Below, piece after piece: positions 16,079-24,746 of a DNA stretch of 41,804 nt. How positions within the stretch are numbered: the stretch's first letter is position 1; each line of letters begins with the position of its first letter. The position numbers were made by a program, and so were the translations under genes. The notes under the pieces are model-generated. The model saw only the letters and a list, made by a program, of their open reading frames with translations, was not told the DNA's origin and did not search any database. Source of the stretch: Gammaproteobacteria bacterium (lineage in GTDB: Bacteria > Pseudomonadota > Gammaproteobacteria > Granulosicoccales > Granulosicoccaceae); assembly GCA_019634245.1 (NCBI GenBank), contig JAHQVR010000040.1, positions 1 to 41,804 of the forward strand, read 5' to 3'.

Positions 16079-16845
16079 TGGGAAAGAGTAGCAACACATT
16101 GTTTTTTAAGTGCGCTGGCAGGGATTCAATTGCATACCATCAGGTCAGGGGCACAATTCCTGGTGTCCTGTTTTGTTGCGGTTATGGTTCATCGATGGAC
16201 GGTAACAAAGCACTGTATCTGGAATCACTGTGTCGGTCAGAAGGTTGGCAGTACACAAGATTTGATTACTCAGGAACAGGGAACTCAGAGGGAGAGTTTG
16301 AAAAGTACGGAATTGATCATTGGTTAGAAGATGCTTGTCTTATCCTCGATCAGATTTGTGCCGGCCCACAGATAGTGGTTGGGTCCAGCATGGGTGGATG
16401 GATAGCCACATTGCTCGCAGAAAAACGACCAGCGCGTATTGTCGCTTTGATGGGTATTGCCTCGGCACCGGATTTCACCGAGGAATTGATATGGAAGGGT
16501 CTTAGCCCGGATGGGCAAGCACAATTGTCTGCCGGTAAAGTGTTGGAACGACCCAATCGCTATGAACCCGACTCGCCACGACAGCTGTCGATGGAGTTTA
16601 TTTTAAGTGGGCGGCGTTGCCTGGTTCTGGATAAGTCGTTGAGTTGGGACGGTCCTGTGAGGTTGTTGCACGGTACCGCGGATCTGGATGTTCCTTCATC
16701 GCTGTCGCAAAGGCTTTTACTACAACTTAATAGTCACGATGCGCAATTAACGCTGGTTAAAGACGCTGATCATCGTTTTTCGACGGATGATCAGTTGAAG
16801 ATAATCGGTGAACAATTACGTCAACTGTATCAATTGTGTGAATAA
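16078..16845 (+). CDS. Alpha/beta hydrolase
   Basis: A 255-residue serine hydrolase. The nucleophile elbow is GSSMGG with Ser104. A late Asp in LLHGTADLDVP and His in KDADHRFS complete the probable triad. There is no signal peptide, so it should be cytoplasmic. The GTG start overlaps the ATPase stop by one base (TAGTG), so the two are translationally coupled. A hydrolase fixed to the importer ATPase may remove an ester or acyl group from the imported compound. The overall form resembles small esterases such as the ABHD10 type, but the substrate is unknown. Confidence 0.83.
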   Translation: MGKSSNTLFFKCAGRDSIAYHQVRGTIPGVLFCCGYGSSMDGNKALYLESLCRSEGWQYTRFDYSGTGNSEGEFEKYGIDHWLEDACLILDQICAGPQIVVGSSMGGWIATLLAEKRPARIVALMGIASAPDFTEELIWKGLSPDGQAQLSAGKVLERPNRYEPDSPRQLSMEFILSGRRCLVLDKSLSWDGPVRLLHGTADLDVPSSLSQRLLLQLNSHDAQLTLVKDADHRFSTDDQLKIIGEQLRQLYQLCE

Positions 16846-16957
16846 TTGTTGGCTAAAATACTGTGGAGCAGGTTCATGTACAGAGCTTTATGTGAATGGA
16901 ATCAGAGTGCAGTAGAACTAGCAATATCGCCAGTGATGTTAACCAAAATTGCACAAC

Positions 16958-18115
16958 ATGAATCCTCCTACCCACGACATCGACCCTACGCAATTCTGGC
17001 ATAACCCATACCCAACGCTGAAAGAGCTTCGGATTGAATCTCCGATCGCCTATGTGCCGCAGCTGGACGCGGTGTTGTTCTGCAAGCGTAACGACATCGC
17101 CTTGTGTGAAAAGAATATTGACGTGTTCTCCTCTCGGCAACCCGGCGGACTGATGACAGTACTGATGGGCGAGAACATGATGCGCAAAGACGGTGAGGCG
17201 CACAGTGCAGAGCGTAAACAGGCATTCCTGTCGTTATCTCCAGGTGCAGTGAAAAAAGTCTGGTTGGAAAAATTCAACAGCGAAACTGACACCTTGCTCG
17301 ACGCCCTGGCAGAAAGAGATACGTGTGATCTGGTCACCGACTTTGCCATGCCAGTGTCAGCGCATGCGCTAAGACACATCACCGGTTTGCTTAATATGAC
17401 TACCGAGCAGATGGATCAGTGCTCTCAGCGTATGATCGATGGCATTGCCAATTATGTGGGTGACGCTGAAGTAGAGTCCAATTGTCACCAAGCAACCCAA
17501 CTGATTGATCGCTGCATTGGTGAGATAGCTGACGATGACAGTGGTGGTAATTCGGCTTCATTGATCCATGTGTTGACCCGGTCCGGTCAGCCGTTCGACA
17601 GTGTCCGCGCTAATATTAAGCTTGCTATCAGCGGCGGGCAAAACGAACCGCGTGATGCCATTGCGGGTGCAGCCTGGGCGCTGCTAACACATCCAGACCA
17701 GCTAAGTGGTGTAATCAATGGAGACTATACCTGGCGGCAAGCTTTTGAAGAATACGCGCGTTGGATTTCCCCTATTGGTATGTCACCAAGACGTGTGGCG
17801 CAACCTTTTAAGTGGAATGGCGTGAGTCTACAGCCTGATTCGAGAGTGTTTTTTATGTTTAGCAGTGCGAACCGGGATGAAAGTGTATTCGAAAACCCAG
17901 ATCAGTTTCTGGTGGGCAGAGATACGTCGAAGTCCATTAGTTTTGGGGCTGGACCACACTTTTGTGCAGGAGCTTTCGCCTCTCGCGCATTGATCGCAGA
18001 TGTCGCGTTGCCAAAATTGTTCGAGCGTTTCCCGAAACTGTCCTTAAATGGAGAAGTCGCTTTTGGGGGCTGGGCTTTTCGTGGGCCGTTGAGTGTGCCG
18101 GTGCGACTCAAGTAG
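16958..18115 (+). CDS. Cytochrome P450
   Basis: A soluble bacterial P450 of about 385 residues. The haem loop FGAGPHFCAG places the iron-ligating Cys at residue 336, and the K-helix ExxR is Glu265-Arg268. The I-helix reads GGQNEPRD (226-233), where most P450s have an acid-Thr pair, so the usual oxygen-activating Thr is replaced by Glu and the acid by Asn. I chose the ATG at 16958 over a TTG at 16949; the ribosome site is weak. It needs a ferredoxin and reductase, and none is in the window. The gene stands 112 bp after the hydrolase and 114 bp before the flavin monooxygenase, suggesting joint oxidation of a small hydrophobic substrate. Confidence 0.93.
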   Translation: MNPPTHDIDPTQFWHNPYPTLKELRIESPIAYVPQLDAVLFCKRNDIALCEKNIDVFSSRQPGGLMTVLMGENMMRKDGEAHSAERKQAFLSLSPGAVKKVWLEKFNSETDTLLDALAERDTCDLVTDFAMPVSAHALRHITGLLNMTTEQMDQCSQRMIDGIANYVGDAEVESNCHQATQLIDRCIGEIADDDSGGNSASLIHVLTRSGQPFDSVRANIKLAISGGQNEPRDAIAGAAWALLTHPDQLSGVINGDYTWRQAFEEYARWISPIGMSPRRVAQPFKWNGVSLQPDSRVFFMFSSANRDESVFENPDQFLVGRDTSKSISFGAGPHFCAGAFASRALIADVALPKLFERFPKLSLNGEVAFGGWAFRGPLSVPVRLK

Positions 18116-18229
18116 CTGGCTCTTGTTTTAACGTGACAACTATTGATGTAATGATGAGATACCGGTTTAAAACTGAAGTCGTGTGCAAACTGTGGTTTTA
18201 CGGAAGATAGCGTCTTGGTAGGTAAAGAT

Positions 18230-19867
18230 ATGACCGATACTCAAGTGGTTGTAGTGGGTGGTGGCCCGGTGGGTCTGGGGCTAGCGCTGGATCTGTCTTT
18301 ACGTGGCATTGAAACGATCGTTCTTGAGCGCACAACCGCGCTTCACCAAATTCCGAAAGGACAAAATTTAACCCAACGTTCGGGCGAACTATTCAAGCAA
18401 TGGGAAATAGCTGAGCAGGTACGGTCGTTGAGTCCCATACCGAGATCTTTCGGCAATGCGGGCGTGGTTACCTATCAAACCCTTCTAGGTGCGTATCGAT
18501 ATGATTGGTTTCAACGCTCTTCGGTCGGGCAATTCTACTTCGCTGAGAACGAACGCTTGCCGCAGTATTTGTTGGAACAAGTCATGCGCGAACGTGTAGA
18601 CGCTTTGCCTAACGTCACTTTAAAACTGGGTTGCGAAGTTACCGATATTCATGCTGGGGATACTGATGTGTCGCTGAGCTATCAGTGTGAAGGTAAGAGT
18701 CAAACTCTCACAGCCTCATATCTTGTTGGGTGCGACGGTGCTCGATCGGTCGTTCGGTCTCAAACATCCCTGGAACTCGCCACCAGGCTTCAAGGGCCTC
18801 AGATGGTATTGCTGGTGTTTCGGTCCAAAGAACTCGATGAACTGCTTGTAGACTATCCGGGTAAGTCCATTTTCAATGTCATGAATCCAGAGCTGCAGGG
18901 CTATTGGCAATTTCTGGGTCGCTACGACCTTGATGGTGGTTGGTTTTTCCATATGCCGGTGGATTCGGCTACAGGCAAGCAGGATGCGGAGGCTTTTAAA
19001 CAGAGGCTGCACGAAATTGTGGGGAAACCCTTTGCGCTTGAGTTTGAACACATTGGCTACTGGGATCTTCGAATTCGTCATGCGCAGAGTTACCGCGATG
19101 GACGGGTATTTATTGCCGGTGATGCCGCACACAGTCATCCACCTTACGGTGGTTATGGAGTTAACACCGGATTGGAGGACGCAGCCAATCTTGGCTGGAA
19201 ATTGGCCGCGGTTTTGAACGGCTGGGGAACCAATGCACTGCTCGAGAGTTATTCAACCGAACGGCACGCCGTGTTTGAATCCGTGAGTGCTGATTTTATC
19301 GAACGTATGATTGCGGACTTCAGGAGCTTTCTATCCGATCACTCTCCCGATAAAGACAAAGCCGATTTTGAGGAGGCTTGGAACGCCAGAGCGAATGCCG
19401 ATGATAGTGATGTAACCCAGTTTCTGCCCAACTACGCCGGTTCTCCTATCATTTTTGGCGCTCCGGGGGCGAGCTCCTCGGCTTTGGGTGTCCATCAACT
19501 CGTCGCGCAGCCGGGTTATCACCTGGCGCCACTACCTGACGATGAAAAGAACTCGTTTTTTATCCAATCGGATTATCGTGAACGCGCCGAACTCAACGGT
19601 GTAGATTCTGACTTATTCTCAAAACTGACTCACGGCGGTTATACCTTATTGAATCTGGATAACGATCAGATACGCCTGCGAGAGTTTGAACGAGCGTTCG
19701 CACAGCAAAGCGTTCCGTTGGTAGTGTTATCTGCTGATAATAAACAAGCCAGGGCCTTATACGGTGCTGGTGCAGTGCTAGTCCGCCCCGACTTGTATGT
19801 CGCCTGGACAAACCAAACGGCGGAAACCAGTGCACGGGATGTGCTGCAAAAAGTGTTGGGTGGCTAA
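18230..19867 (+). CDS. FAD-dependent aromatic-type monooxygenase (PheA/TfdB/UbiH group)
   Basis: A 545-residue group A flavin hydroxylase. The N-terminal Rossmann motif is VVVVGGGPVGLGLALDL, followed by an ERTT segment at the end of strand 2. The DG motif is VGCDGARSVVR, and the FAD-ribityl GD motif is VFIAGDAAHSHPP. The C-terminal ~120 residues fit the thioredoxin-like domain seen in phenol hydroxylase relatives. The ATG at 18230 has AGGTAAAG upstream. It would hydroxylate a phenol-like or other activated ring using NAD(P)H and oxygen. Its stop is only 7 bp from the stop of the convergent TRAP permease gene, leaving no room for a terminator between them. Confidence 0.9.
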   Translation: MTDTQVVVVGGGPVGLGLALDLSLRGIETIVLERTTALHQIPKGQNLTQRSGELFKQWEIAEQVRSLSPIPRSFGNAGVVTYQTLLGAYRYDWFQRSSVGQFYFAENERLPQYLLEQVMRERVDALPNVTLKLGCEVTDIHAGDTDVSLSYQCEGKSQTLTASYLVGCDGARSVVRSQTSLELATRLQGPQMVLLVFRSKELDELLVDYPGKSIFNVMNPELQGYWQFLGRYDLDGGWFFHMPVDSATGKQDAEAFKQRLHEIVGKPFALEFEHIGYWDLRIRHAQSYRDGRVFIAGDAAHSHPPYGGYGVNTGLEDAANLGWKLAAVLNGWGTNALLESYSTERHAVFESVSADFIERMIADFRSFLSDHSPDKDKADFEEAWNARANADDSDVTQFLPNYAGSPIIFGAPGASSSALGVHQLVAQPGYHLAPLPDDEKNSFFIQSDYRERAELNGVDSDLFSKLTHGGYTLLNLDNDQIRLREFERAFAQQSVPLVVLSADNKQARALYGAGAVLVRPDLYVAWTNQTAETSARDVLQKVLGG

Positions 19868-19874
19868 GCTGCGT

Positions 19875-21176
19875 TTATTTCATTTGAGAAGGCAGATAAA
19901 GAGCAATTTCTGGAAACAGAATAAGTAGGGCTAGACAGATAGCCATGGCAATCCAAAACGGCAGCACGCCGCGAAATATGGTGGCCATCGGAACGCCTTG
20001 AGCGACTCCTTTGACAACAAACACATTTATACCCACCGGCGGTGTGATCAATCCCATTTCGATGACGATAACGGCGATGACACCAAACCAAATGGGGTCG
20101 AATCCAAGCCCGGTAATAATGGGAAACACAACGGGCAATGTCACGACAAGCATGGCCAGACCATCGAAAAACATACCCAGCACAATGTAGCCCAACAAGA
20201 TCAATAGCAATGTGCCATAAGTGCCAAGCCCGAGGCTTTGCAAACTCTCCGCCAGTACCTCAGGAATATGCGTGAGCGCTAGAAAGGGGCCGAACACGTG
20301 CGCGCCAATAATAATCAAGTAGAGCATGGCGGTTGTGCTCACTGTTTCGAGCAGAATGCCCGGTAGCGCAGAAAACTTGATGACACGAGTCAGCAAACCC
20401 AGCGCGGTTACCAGGCTGGCACCGACACCGGCTGCTTCAACGGGTGTAAACACGCCGAGGTAAATACCACCAATCGAAATTAGTATGACACCGATTAAGG
20501 GCAGAGCACGCAGTGATGCCCACAGTTTCTCTTTTCCTGATGTGGTCGCGCCCGGTGGCCCTTGTTCGGGGTTGAGGGTTGTAATCACCGAAATGACAGC
20601 CACAAACAGCAGTGCGAGTAATATCCCCGGTAGGATTCCCGCGATAAACAATTTGCCTATGCTCTCTTCGGTCAATATGGCGTATAGAACAAAACCGGTA
20701 GACGGTGGAATCAGGATACCGAGTGTACCGCCAGCAGCCACCGATCCGGTGGCGAGTGCATCGCGATACCCAAAGCGCTTCATTTGTGGCAGCGCAACTT
20801 TTCCAATGGTCACTGCTGTGGCCACTGATGACCCGGATACGGCGGCAAAGGCGGCGCAACCCATGACCGTTGCTGAGGCTAAACCGCCGCGAAATCGTCC
20901 TATCCAGGCGTTGGCCGCTTCGTACAAACGTTGGGAATAGCCGGCCGCTCCAGCCATGTTGCCCATCAATATGAAGAGAGGAATGATCGACAAGCCGTAG
21001 GCGGTTACCGATGAATACGATTCGGATGTCATGGTAGCGATAGCAGTTCGCTGGTCATCGATCGTCCATATGCCCCCGAATCCCACTACCAGTAAGGCCA
21101 TACCCACAGGCACTCTGGCAAAGAGGCAAAAGAACAGGGCGAGTATTCCAATGACTCCGATGAGCTGTTCACTCAT
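19875..21176 (-). CDS. dctM: TRAP transporter large permease (DctM)
   Basis: A 433-residue, strongly hydrophobic protein with about 12 membrane segments, the ion-translocating subunit of a tripartite ATP-independent transporter. Conserved stretches include the MALLVVGFGG N-terminal region, the SGSSVATAVTIGKVALPQM segment and GLITPPVGINVFVVKG near the C-terminus. The start overlaps the DctQ stop by 8 bp. It works with DctQ and DctP to import an organic acid or sulfonate by sodium symport. Family firm; substrate open. Confidence 0.95.
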   Translation of the reverse strand: MSEQLIGVIGILALFFCLFARVPVGMALLVVGFGGIWTIDDQRTAIATMTSESYSSVTAYGLSIIPLFILMGNMAGAAGYSQRLYEAANAWIGRFRGGLASATVMGCAAFAAVSGSSVATAVTIGKVALPQMKRFGYRDALATGSVAAGGTLGILIPPSTGFVLYAILTEESIGKLFIAGILPGILLALLFVAVISVITTLNPEQGPPGATTSGKEKLWASLRALPLIGVILISIGGIYLGVFTPVEAAGVGASLVTALGLLTRVIKFSALPGILLETVSTTAMLYLIIIGAHVFGPFLALTHIPEVLAESLQSLGLGTYGTLLLILLGYIVLGMFFDGLAMLVVTLPVVFPIITGLGFDPIWFGVIAVIVIEMGLITPPVGINVFVVKGVAQGVPMATIFRGVLPFWIAMAICLALLILFPEIALYLPSQMK

Positions 21177-21693
21177 AGTCGTGCCAACCGCCTCGTAGCT
21201 GTTGAATCAACTGAACGATCAATACCAGCACGGTTAATCCGAAGCCAATGGTTATCGCGCCATAAGGAATCCAGATCGGCAATTCGATCATATTGGTGAC
21301 GTCTTCGTATTCAATCGCTTCCAGAGTTTTGTCCCAGGTTTTTATGATCAGTAAAGTCAGTACAAAACAACCAATAAGTCGAGCGAAGATGTCGGCTAGA
21401 AAGCGTCCGGCAGAGCCGAGAGAGTTGTCGAATACATCGACTCTTATATGATTATTAGTGAGGGTCACAAAAGGCATGGCCATCATGACCACCAATGACA
21501 TTCCAATTTCGACCAGCTCGGTATCACCCAGAATGGGCTCGTTTAGAATGTAGCGATAGAAGACAGCGACACTGACCAACGCCATTATCGCGAAGAGAAT
21601 CACACCGCCCAACAGGGCAACGAGTTTGAGAAGATGCTCCATCCACTGGGTAGTGGATGGAGCATCGTTAGTTAACGAATTATCGATGGACAC
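21169..21693 (-). CDS. dctQ: TRAP transporter small permease (DctQ)
   Basis: A 174-residue membrane protein with four hydrophobic segments, the DctQ size and pattern. The annotated start is a GTG at 21693 with a GGCGG-like site close to it. An ATG at 21642 would give a shorter protein starting MEHLLKLVALLGG directly at the first membrane segment. A perfect 15-bp hairpin (21633-21666) sits between these two starts, which makes the choice uncertain. It lies between dctP and dctM on the same strand. Confidence 0.9.
   Translation of the reverse strand: MSIDNSLTNDAPSTTQWMEHLLKLVALLGGVILFAIMALVSVAVFYRYILNEPILGDTELVEIGMSLVVMMAMPFVTLTNNHIRVDVFDNSLGSAGRFLADIFARLIGCFVLTLLIIKTWDKTLEAIEYEDVTNMIELPIWIPYGAITIGFGLTVLVLIVQLIQQLRGGWHDYE
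21633..21666 (-). repeat. Perfect 15-bp hairpin at the start of dctQ
   Basis: GATGCTCCATCCACT and its exact reverse complement flank a 4-nt loop (21648-21651). On the dctPQM transcript this is a very stable stem about 65 nt after the dctP stop. No T-run follows, so it is not a standard terminator. It either codes for the first residues of DctQ or lies in its leader, depending on the start. Confidence 0.8.
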
Positions 21694-21733
21694 GCACCGC
21701 CGTTAGCGCTGTGTGAGTTCGGAAATGAGCAAC

Positions 21734-22780
21734 CTATTGCCGCAGCGCCTCGGCCCATGCCGATGCCTTGATACCGTCGGCCTCCAATTCACTGATGACC
21801 TGCTCAGCCAGAGCAGAACTGGCAGCATCAAATTCAGCAGCAGCCTCTTCTGACAGTGTGATGAGTTCTCCTCCTCCCGCAAGCCACTTCTCTTCGGCCT
21901 TCACAGCGCTGGTTGCCATCGTGACATTACCGCCCAAAGACATCTCTCTACCCGTCAGTTCTTCAATCTTTGTTTGAGTGTCAGCATCCAGACTGTCCCA
22001 ACTATCCCGGTTCATCACCAGCATAAAGAGCGAGTTTGATCCGACCATACCTTGAGTGACGTACTTGGTGACCTCGCCCAGCTTAAAACTGCCCAACACT
22101 GAGGTGTCCACCAGCGCACCATCGACAACGCCCGTTTCCATTGAGGTATAGACCTGAGTGATAGGCATTGATACGGCGGTGGCGCCCCAGGCTTCAGCAA
22201 CACGGCCAGTATTTTTAGAAGGGACACGAATTTTGAGCCCTTTCAGATCGGACATTTTTTCAATTTTCTTATTGGCCATAAGCAGGGAGCCTGGTCGAGA
22301 TGACCAAAGACCAAGCAACTTGGTGCGTTTGAATTCTTTATCAAGATGATCGATGTTGTCCCAGATTTTGGCGGTAATGTCCGCATCACCGGGGATGACG
22401 CCGGGAAGTTCAACCAACAGGGTTTTCTTGAACTTTGACGCTGTGTACCCAGGCAGTGCGTACACTATGTCAGCAACCCCGTCGATAACTCGGTCGAATT
22501 GTTTGGCTGGGCCTTTACCGAGCTCACCGCCGGGATAGACGCGGATGGTAGTGGCACCACCTGTAGCTTCAGAGAGCTGTTCGGCGAGTGGCAGAAACAT
22601 CTCATTGTGTAGATGGTACTTAGTTGATGAGAAGTGAGCGAGCTTGAGTTCGTCAGCTGCGGATTGACCTGATAGTCCAATCAGAAGCGCTGCGATGCTG
22701 GCTGTAAGGCTGCATTTGACATTACGCCTTTTGCTCACGTTGGCGTTTGATTTGGAAATTCTTGTGACGATTTTATTCAT
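21734..22780 (-). CDS. dctP: TRAP transporter solute-binding protein (DctP)
   Basis: A 348-residue periplasmic solute receptor of the DctP family. ATG start with GGAGGAG 6 nt upstream, an excellent ribosome site. The signal peptide has an unusually long positive N-region (about 20 residues) before the hydrophobic core, and cleavage is likely near GQSAADEL. The mature N-terminus KLAHFSSTKYHLHNE and the IRVYPGGELGKGP segment are typical of DctP. The conserved ligand-binding Arg is probably in GLKIRVPSKNTGR. First gene of the dct operon, 57 bp downstream of the leaderless binding-fold protein gene. Confidence 0.94.
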   Translation of the reverse strand: MNKIVTRISKSNANVSKRRNVKCSLTASIAALLIGLSGQSAADELKLAHFSSTKYHLHNEMFLPLAEQLSEATGGATTIRVYPGGELGKGPAKQFDRVIDGVADIVYALPGYTASKFKKTLLVELPGVIPGDADITAKIWDNIDHLDKEFKRTKLLGLWSSRPGSLLMANKKIEKMSDLKGLKIRVPSKNTGRVAEAWGATAVSMPITQVYTSMETGVVDGALVDTSVLGSFKLGEVTKYVTQGMVGSNSLFMLVMNRDSWDSLDADTQTKIEELTGREMSLGGNVTMATSAVKAEEKWLAGGGELITLSEEAAAEFDAASSALAEQVISELEADGIKASAWAEALRQ

Positions 22781-22836
22781 GTGACTCCTCCAGTTTTAAG
22801 TGTGTGTACGTTGCGCGATCGGGCGACTAGACCGTA

Positions 22837-23745
22837 TTAAGCGCGCAATCTGATAACGCTGTTGTTATAGGTATCTAAAGCGGCGGCTTGACCATCGTCG
22901 TTGTGTCCTTCGACAATTCCGCGATCCAAAATCCATTGTTGTGTTTCTTGATACATCGACTCTGAATAGGGTTCGAAGACAATTCGTTCGCCAGGGCCAA
23001 ACCGTTTGACATCGACAAGCTTTGCGTGATGTTCAGGAATTTCTTTTAAGTAGTGATGCAAGTAAGGTTGATGCATCTGATCGAGATCGCGCTGGGCCAA
23101 TCGTAGGGCATCGAAATAGTGACGGGTTTGGTCGGGGTCGACTTCGGGATCGACCATAGCAGCGATCATAAATGTGCAGTCGATAATCTTGCGGTAGCCG
23201 AGTTGCTCAAGAATATAGAGCTGAGGGCCGAACACCGTAGCAGCCTCGACCACACCTTCGAGTAATTGGTCTACCCGTTCTGACGGGTTACCACCAAACG
23301 CCAGATTGATATCGGCTGCAGATAGAAACGGCTCGAGTGCTTGAACGGTCGTATAGTGACTACCCGAAAGGTAACCTACCTGAACCGCCACACCAGCGAG
23401 ATCTTCCGGTTTACGGTATTCGCTATTCGGTGAAACCATAATGGCGCAGGGCGAGACAGAATAGCACTCACCCCAAAGTCTGCCGTGTCCAGCAGCTGCA
23501 GCCATGTTCACCGTCCAATGGCAGGCGCAACTTACGGACGAATCTCGGCCTTCTTTATACGTCTGGTAGGCGCCGTTGTGATTGTCAGTGACGGCATCAA
23601 CCACTTCTATTTTCGGTGTACTTCGCGTTAACAACGCATGAGATTGCAGTTCGAAATTTTCCAGTCCAGCCTGTTCGAAGTAGCCTTTTTCCTCGGCAAC
23701 CCATTCCTGCAATCGTCCGTGAGGATTGATGATGAAGGGTTTCAT
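22837..23745 (-). CDS. Periplasmic-binding-fold protein without signal peptide (NMT1/THI5-like or decarboxylase-like)
   Basis: A 302-residue protein with the pattern of nitrate/sulfonate/taurine-type binding proteins. It has RKPEDLAGVAVQVGYLSGSH, the hinge-like segment, and LEGVVEAATVFGPQLYILEQLG. It has no signal peptide or lipobox: the chain starts MKPFIINPHGRLQEWVAEEKGYF, already inside the fold. No ABC permease or ATPase of the matching type is next to it; instead it is upstream of a TRAP operon on the same strand. The fold is also used by cytoplasmic enzymes such as 4,5-dihydroxyphthalate decarboxylase and Thi5. A cytoplasmic enzyme or sensor therefore fits better than a transporter subunit. 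Fold likely; role unknown. Confidence 0.7.
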   Translation of the reverse strand: MKPFIINPHGRLQEWVAEEKGYFEQAGLENFELQSHALLTRSTPKIEVVDAVTDNHNGAYQTYKEGRDSSVSCACHWTVNMAAAAGHGRLWGECYSVSPCAIMVSPNSEYRKPEDLAGVAVQVGYLSGSHYTTVQALEPFLSAADINLAFGGNPSERVDQLLEGVVEAATVFGPQLYILEQLGYRKIIDCTFMIAAMVDPEVDPDQTRHYFDALRLAQRDLDQMHQPYLHHYLKEIPEHHAKLVDVKRFGPGERIVFEPYSESMYQETQQWILDRGIVEGHNDDGQAAALDTYNNSVIRLRA

Positions 23746-23916
23746 GACAGCTCTCTCTGAAAGTTGTATTTGATGAATCGAATTTGTAAAAACACAGCTC
23801 TAGTCAGCAAAACCAGAGTAGTTAGAATCCAACCACACTATCTGTTACTTTACACTGAATATGGTCGTAAGTTAATCACCCTCTTTCTAACCGACTGCAG
23901 ATTATTGGTTCAAAAT

Positions 23917-24615
23917 ATGCCGTTTCAGCAACTTATCCTAATTCCTGGCCTGCTCTGCGATGAGACGGTGTTCACTCCGCTGATCGCCTCATTGCCAGAT
24001 GGCGTTCGAGCATTTGTTCCGGAGTTGACAGAACAAACGACCATTTCGCATATGGCGGAGGAGGTTCTCGCTCGCGCGGAATCTCGTTTTTCACTATTGG
24101 GCTTTTCTATGGGTGGGCGAGTCGCACTTGAATGCATGCGTCTTGCACCCGAGAGAGTGGAAAAGCTGGCGTTACTAGATACAGGTGTGCATCCAGCCAG
24201 ATCGGGTGAGGAACAGAAGCGACAAGTTCTGGTGGATCTTGCCTATCAACAGGGCATGGAGGCGTTGGCGAAACAGTGGCTGCCGCCCATGATCGCAGCG
24301 GCGAATCGCCGCAATTCCGAACTCGTGACGACACTGACAACCATGGTGTGTCGACAAACGCCGGAAATACACCAAAACCAGATTCAGGCGTTGCTCACAA
24401 GACCCGATGCAGGTTTAGAGCTTAGTAAGATTCGCTGCCCAACGCTGTTGGCCGTTGGTGAACAAGATCAGTGGAGTCCTGTTTCTCAACATGAGGAGAT
24501 GGCCGCTGACATTGACGATGCGCACTTGTCGGTTATCCGTGAAGCCGGCCATTTCGCGCTGTTGGAAAATCCAGATGAAGTCAATAAGGCCGTATTACGT
24601 TGGTTGAGTGGTTAA
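23917..24615 (+). CDS. Alpha/beta hydrolase
   Basis: A cytoplasmic alpha/beta hydrolase of about 232 residues. The oxyanion region is LIPGLLCDE, the nucleophile elbow GFSMGG with Ser64, the acid probably Asp in VGEQDQWSP, and the His in REAGHFALLENP. The frame runs 153 bp further upstream, but that segment is not hydrolase-like, so I take the ATG at 23917. It resembles lactone or ester hydrolases such as the MhpC/PcaD type. It is divergent from the binding-fold protein gene and 189 bp ahead of livK, so its operon membership is unclear. Confidence 0.86.
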   Translation: MPFQQLILIPGLLCDETVFTPLIASLPDGVRAFVPELTEQTTISHMAEEVLARAESRFSLLGFSMGGRVALECMRLAPERVEKLALLDTGVHPARSGEEQKRQVLVDLAYQQGMEALAKQWLPPMIAAANRRNSELVTTLTTMVCRQTPEIHQNQIQALLTRPDAGLELSKIRCPTLLAVGEQDQWSPVSQHEEMAADIDDAHLSVIREAGHFALLENPDEVNKAVLRWLSG

Positions 24616-24645
24616 TCACATCGGTGTGATAGACCTGTTTTCTTG
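24615..24645 (+). terminator. Possible weak terminator after the hydrolase gene
   Basis: ATCACA and TGTGAT (24615-24620, 24625-24630) form a 6-bp stem with a TCGG loop, followed 6 nt later by a short T-rich stretch. The stem is AT-rich and the T-run is broken, so terminator activity is doubtful. Confidence 0.3.
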
Positions 24646-24746
24646 ACTCCCCTCTAATACTGTGACTTGTCCTGCAAGTTTCTAGTGCATGTCATGGGTT
24701 TCACCAAGATTGCGTTCAGACATTATCAGGTGCATCTGTAGAGGAA

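Noticed and set aside
22837..23745. Thi5-type thiamine precursor synthase
   Set aside because: The Cys-rich CCCxC-type motif of Thi5 is absent; only CACHW is present at a loosely similar place.
23764..23916. N-terminal extension of the alpha/beta hydrolase
   Set aside because: The extra 51 residues do not resemble a hydrolase or a signal peptide, and the fold begins at MPFQQLILIPG.
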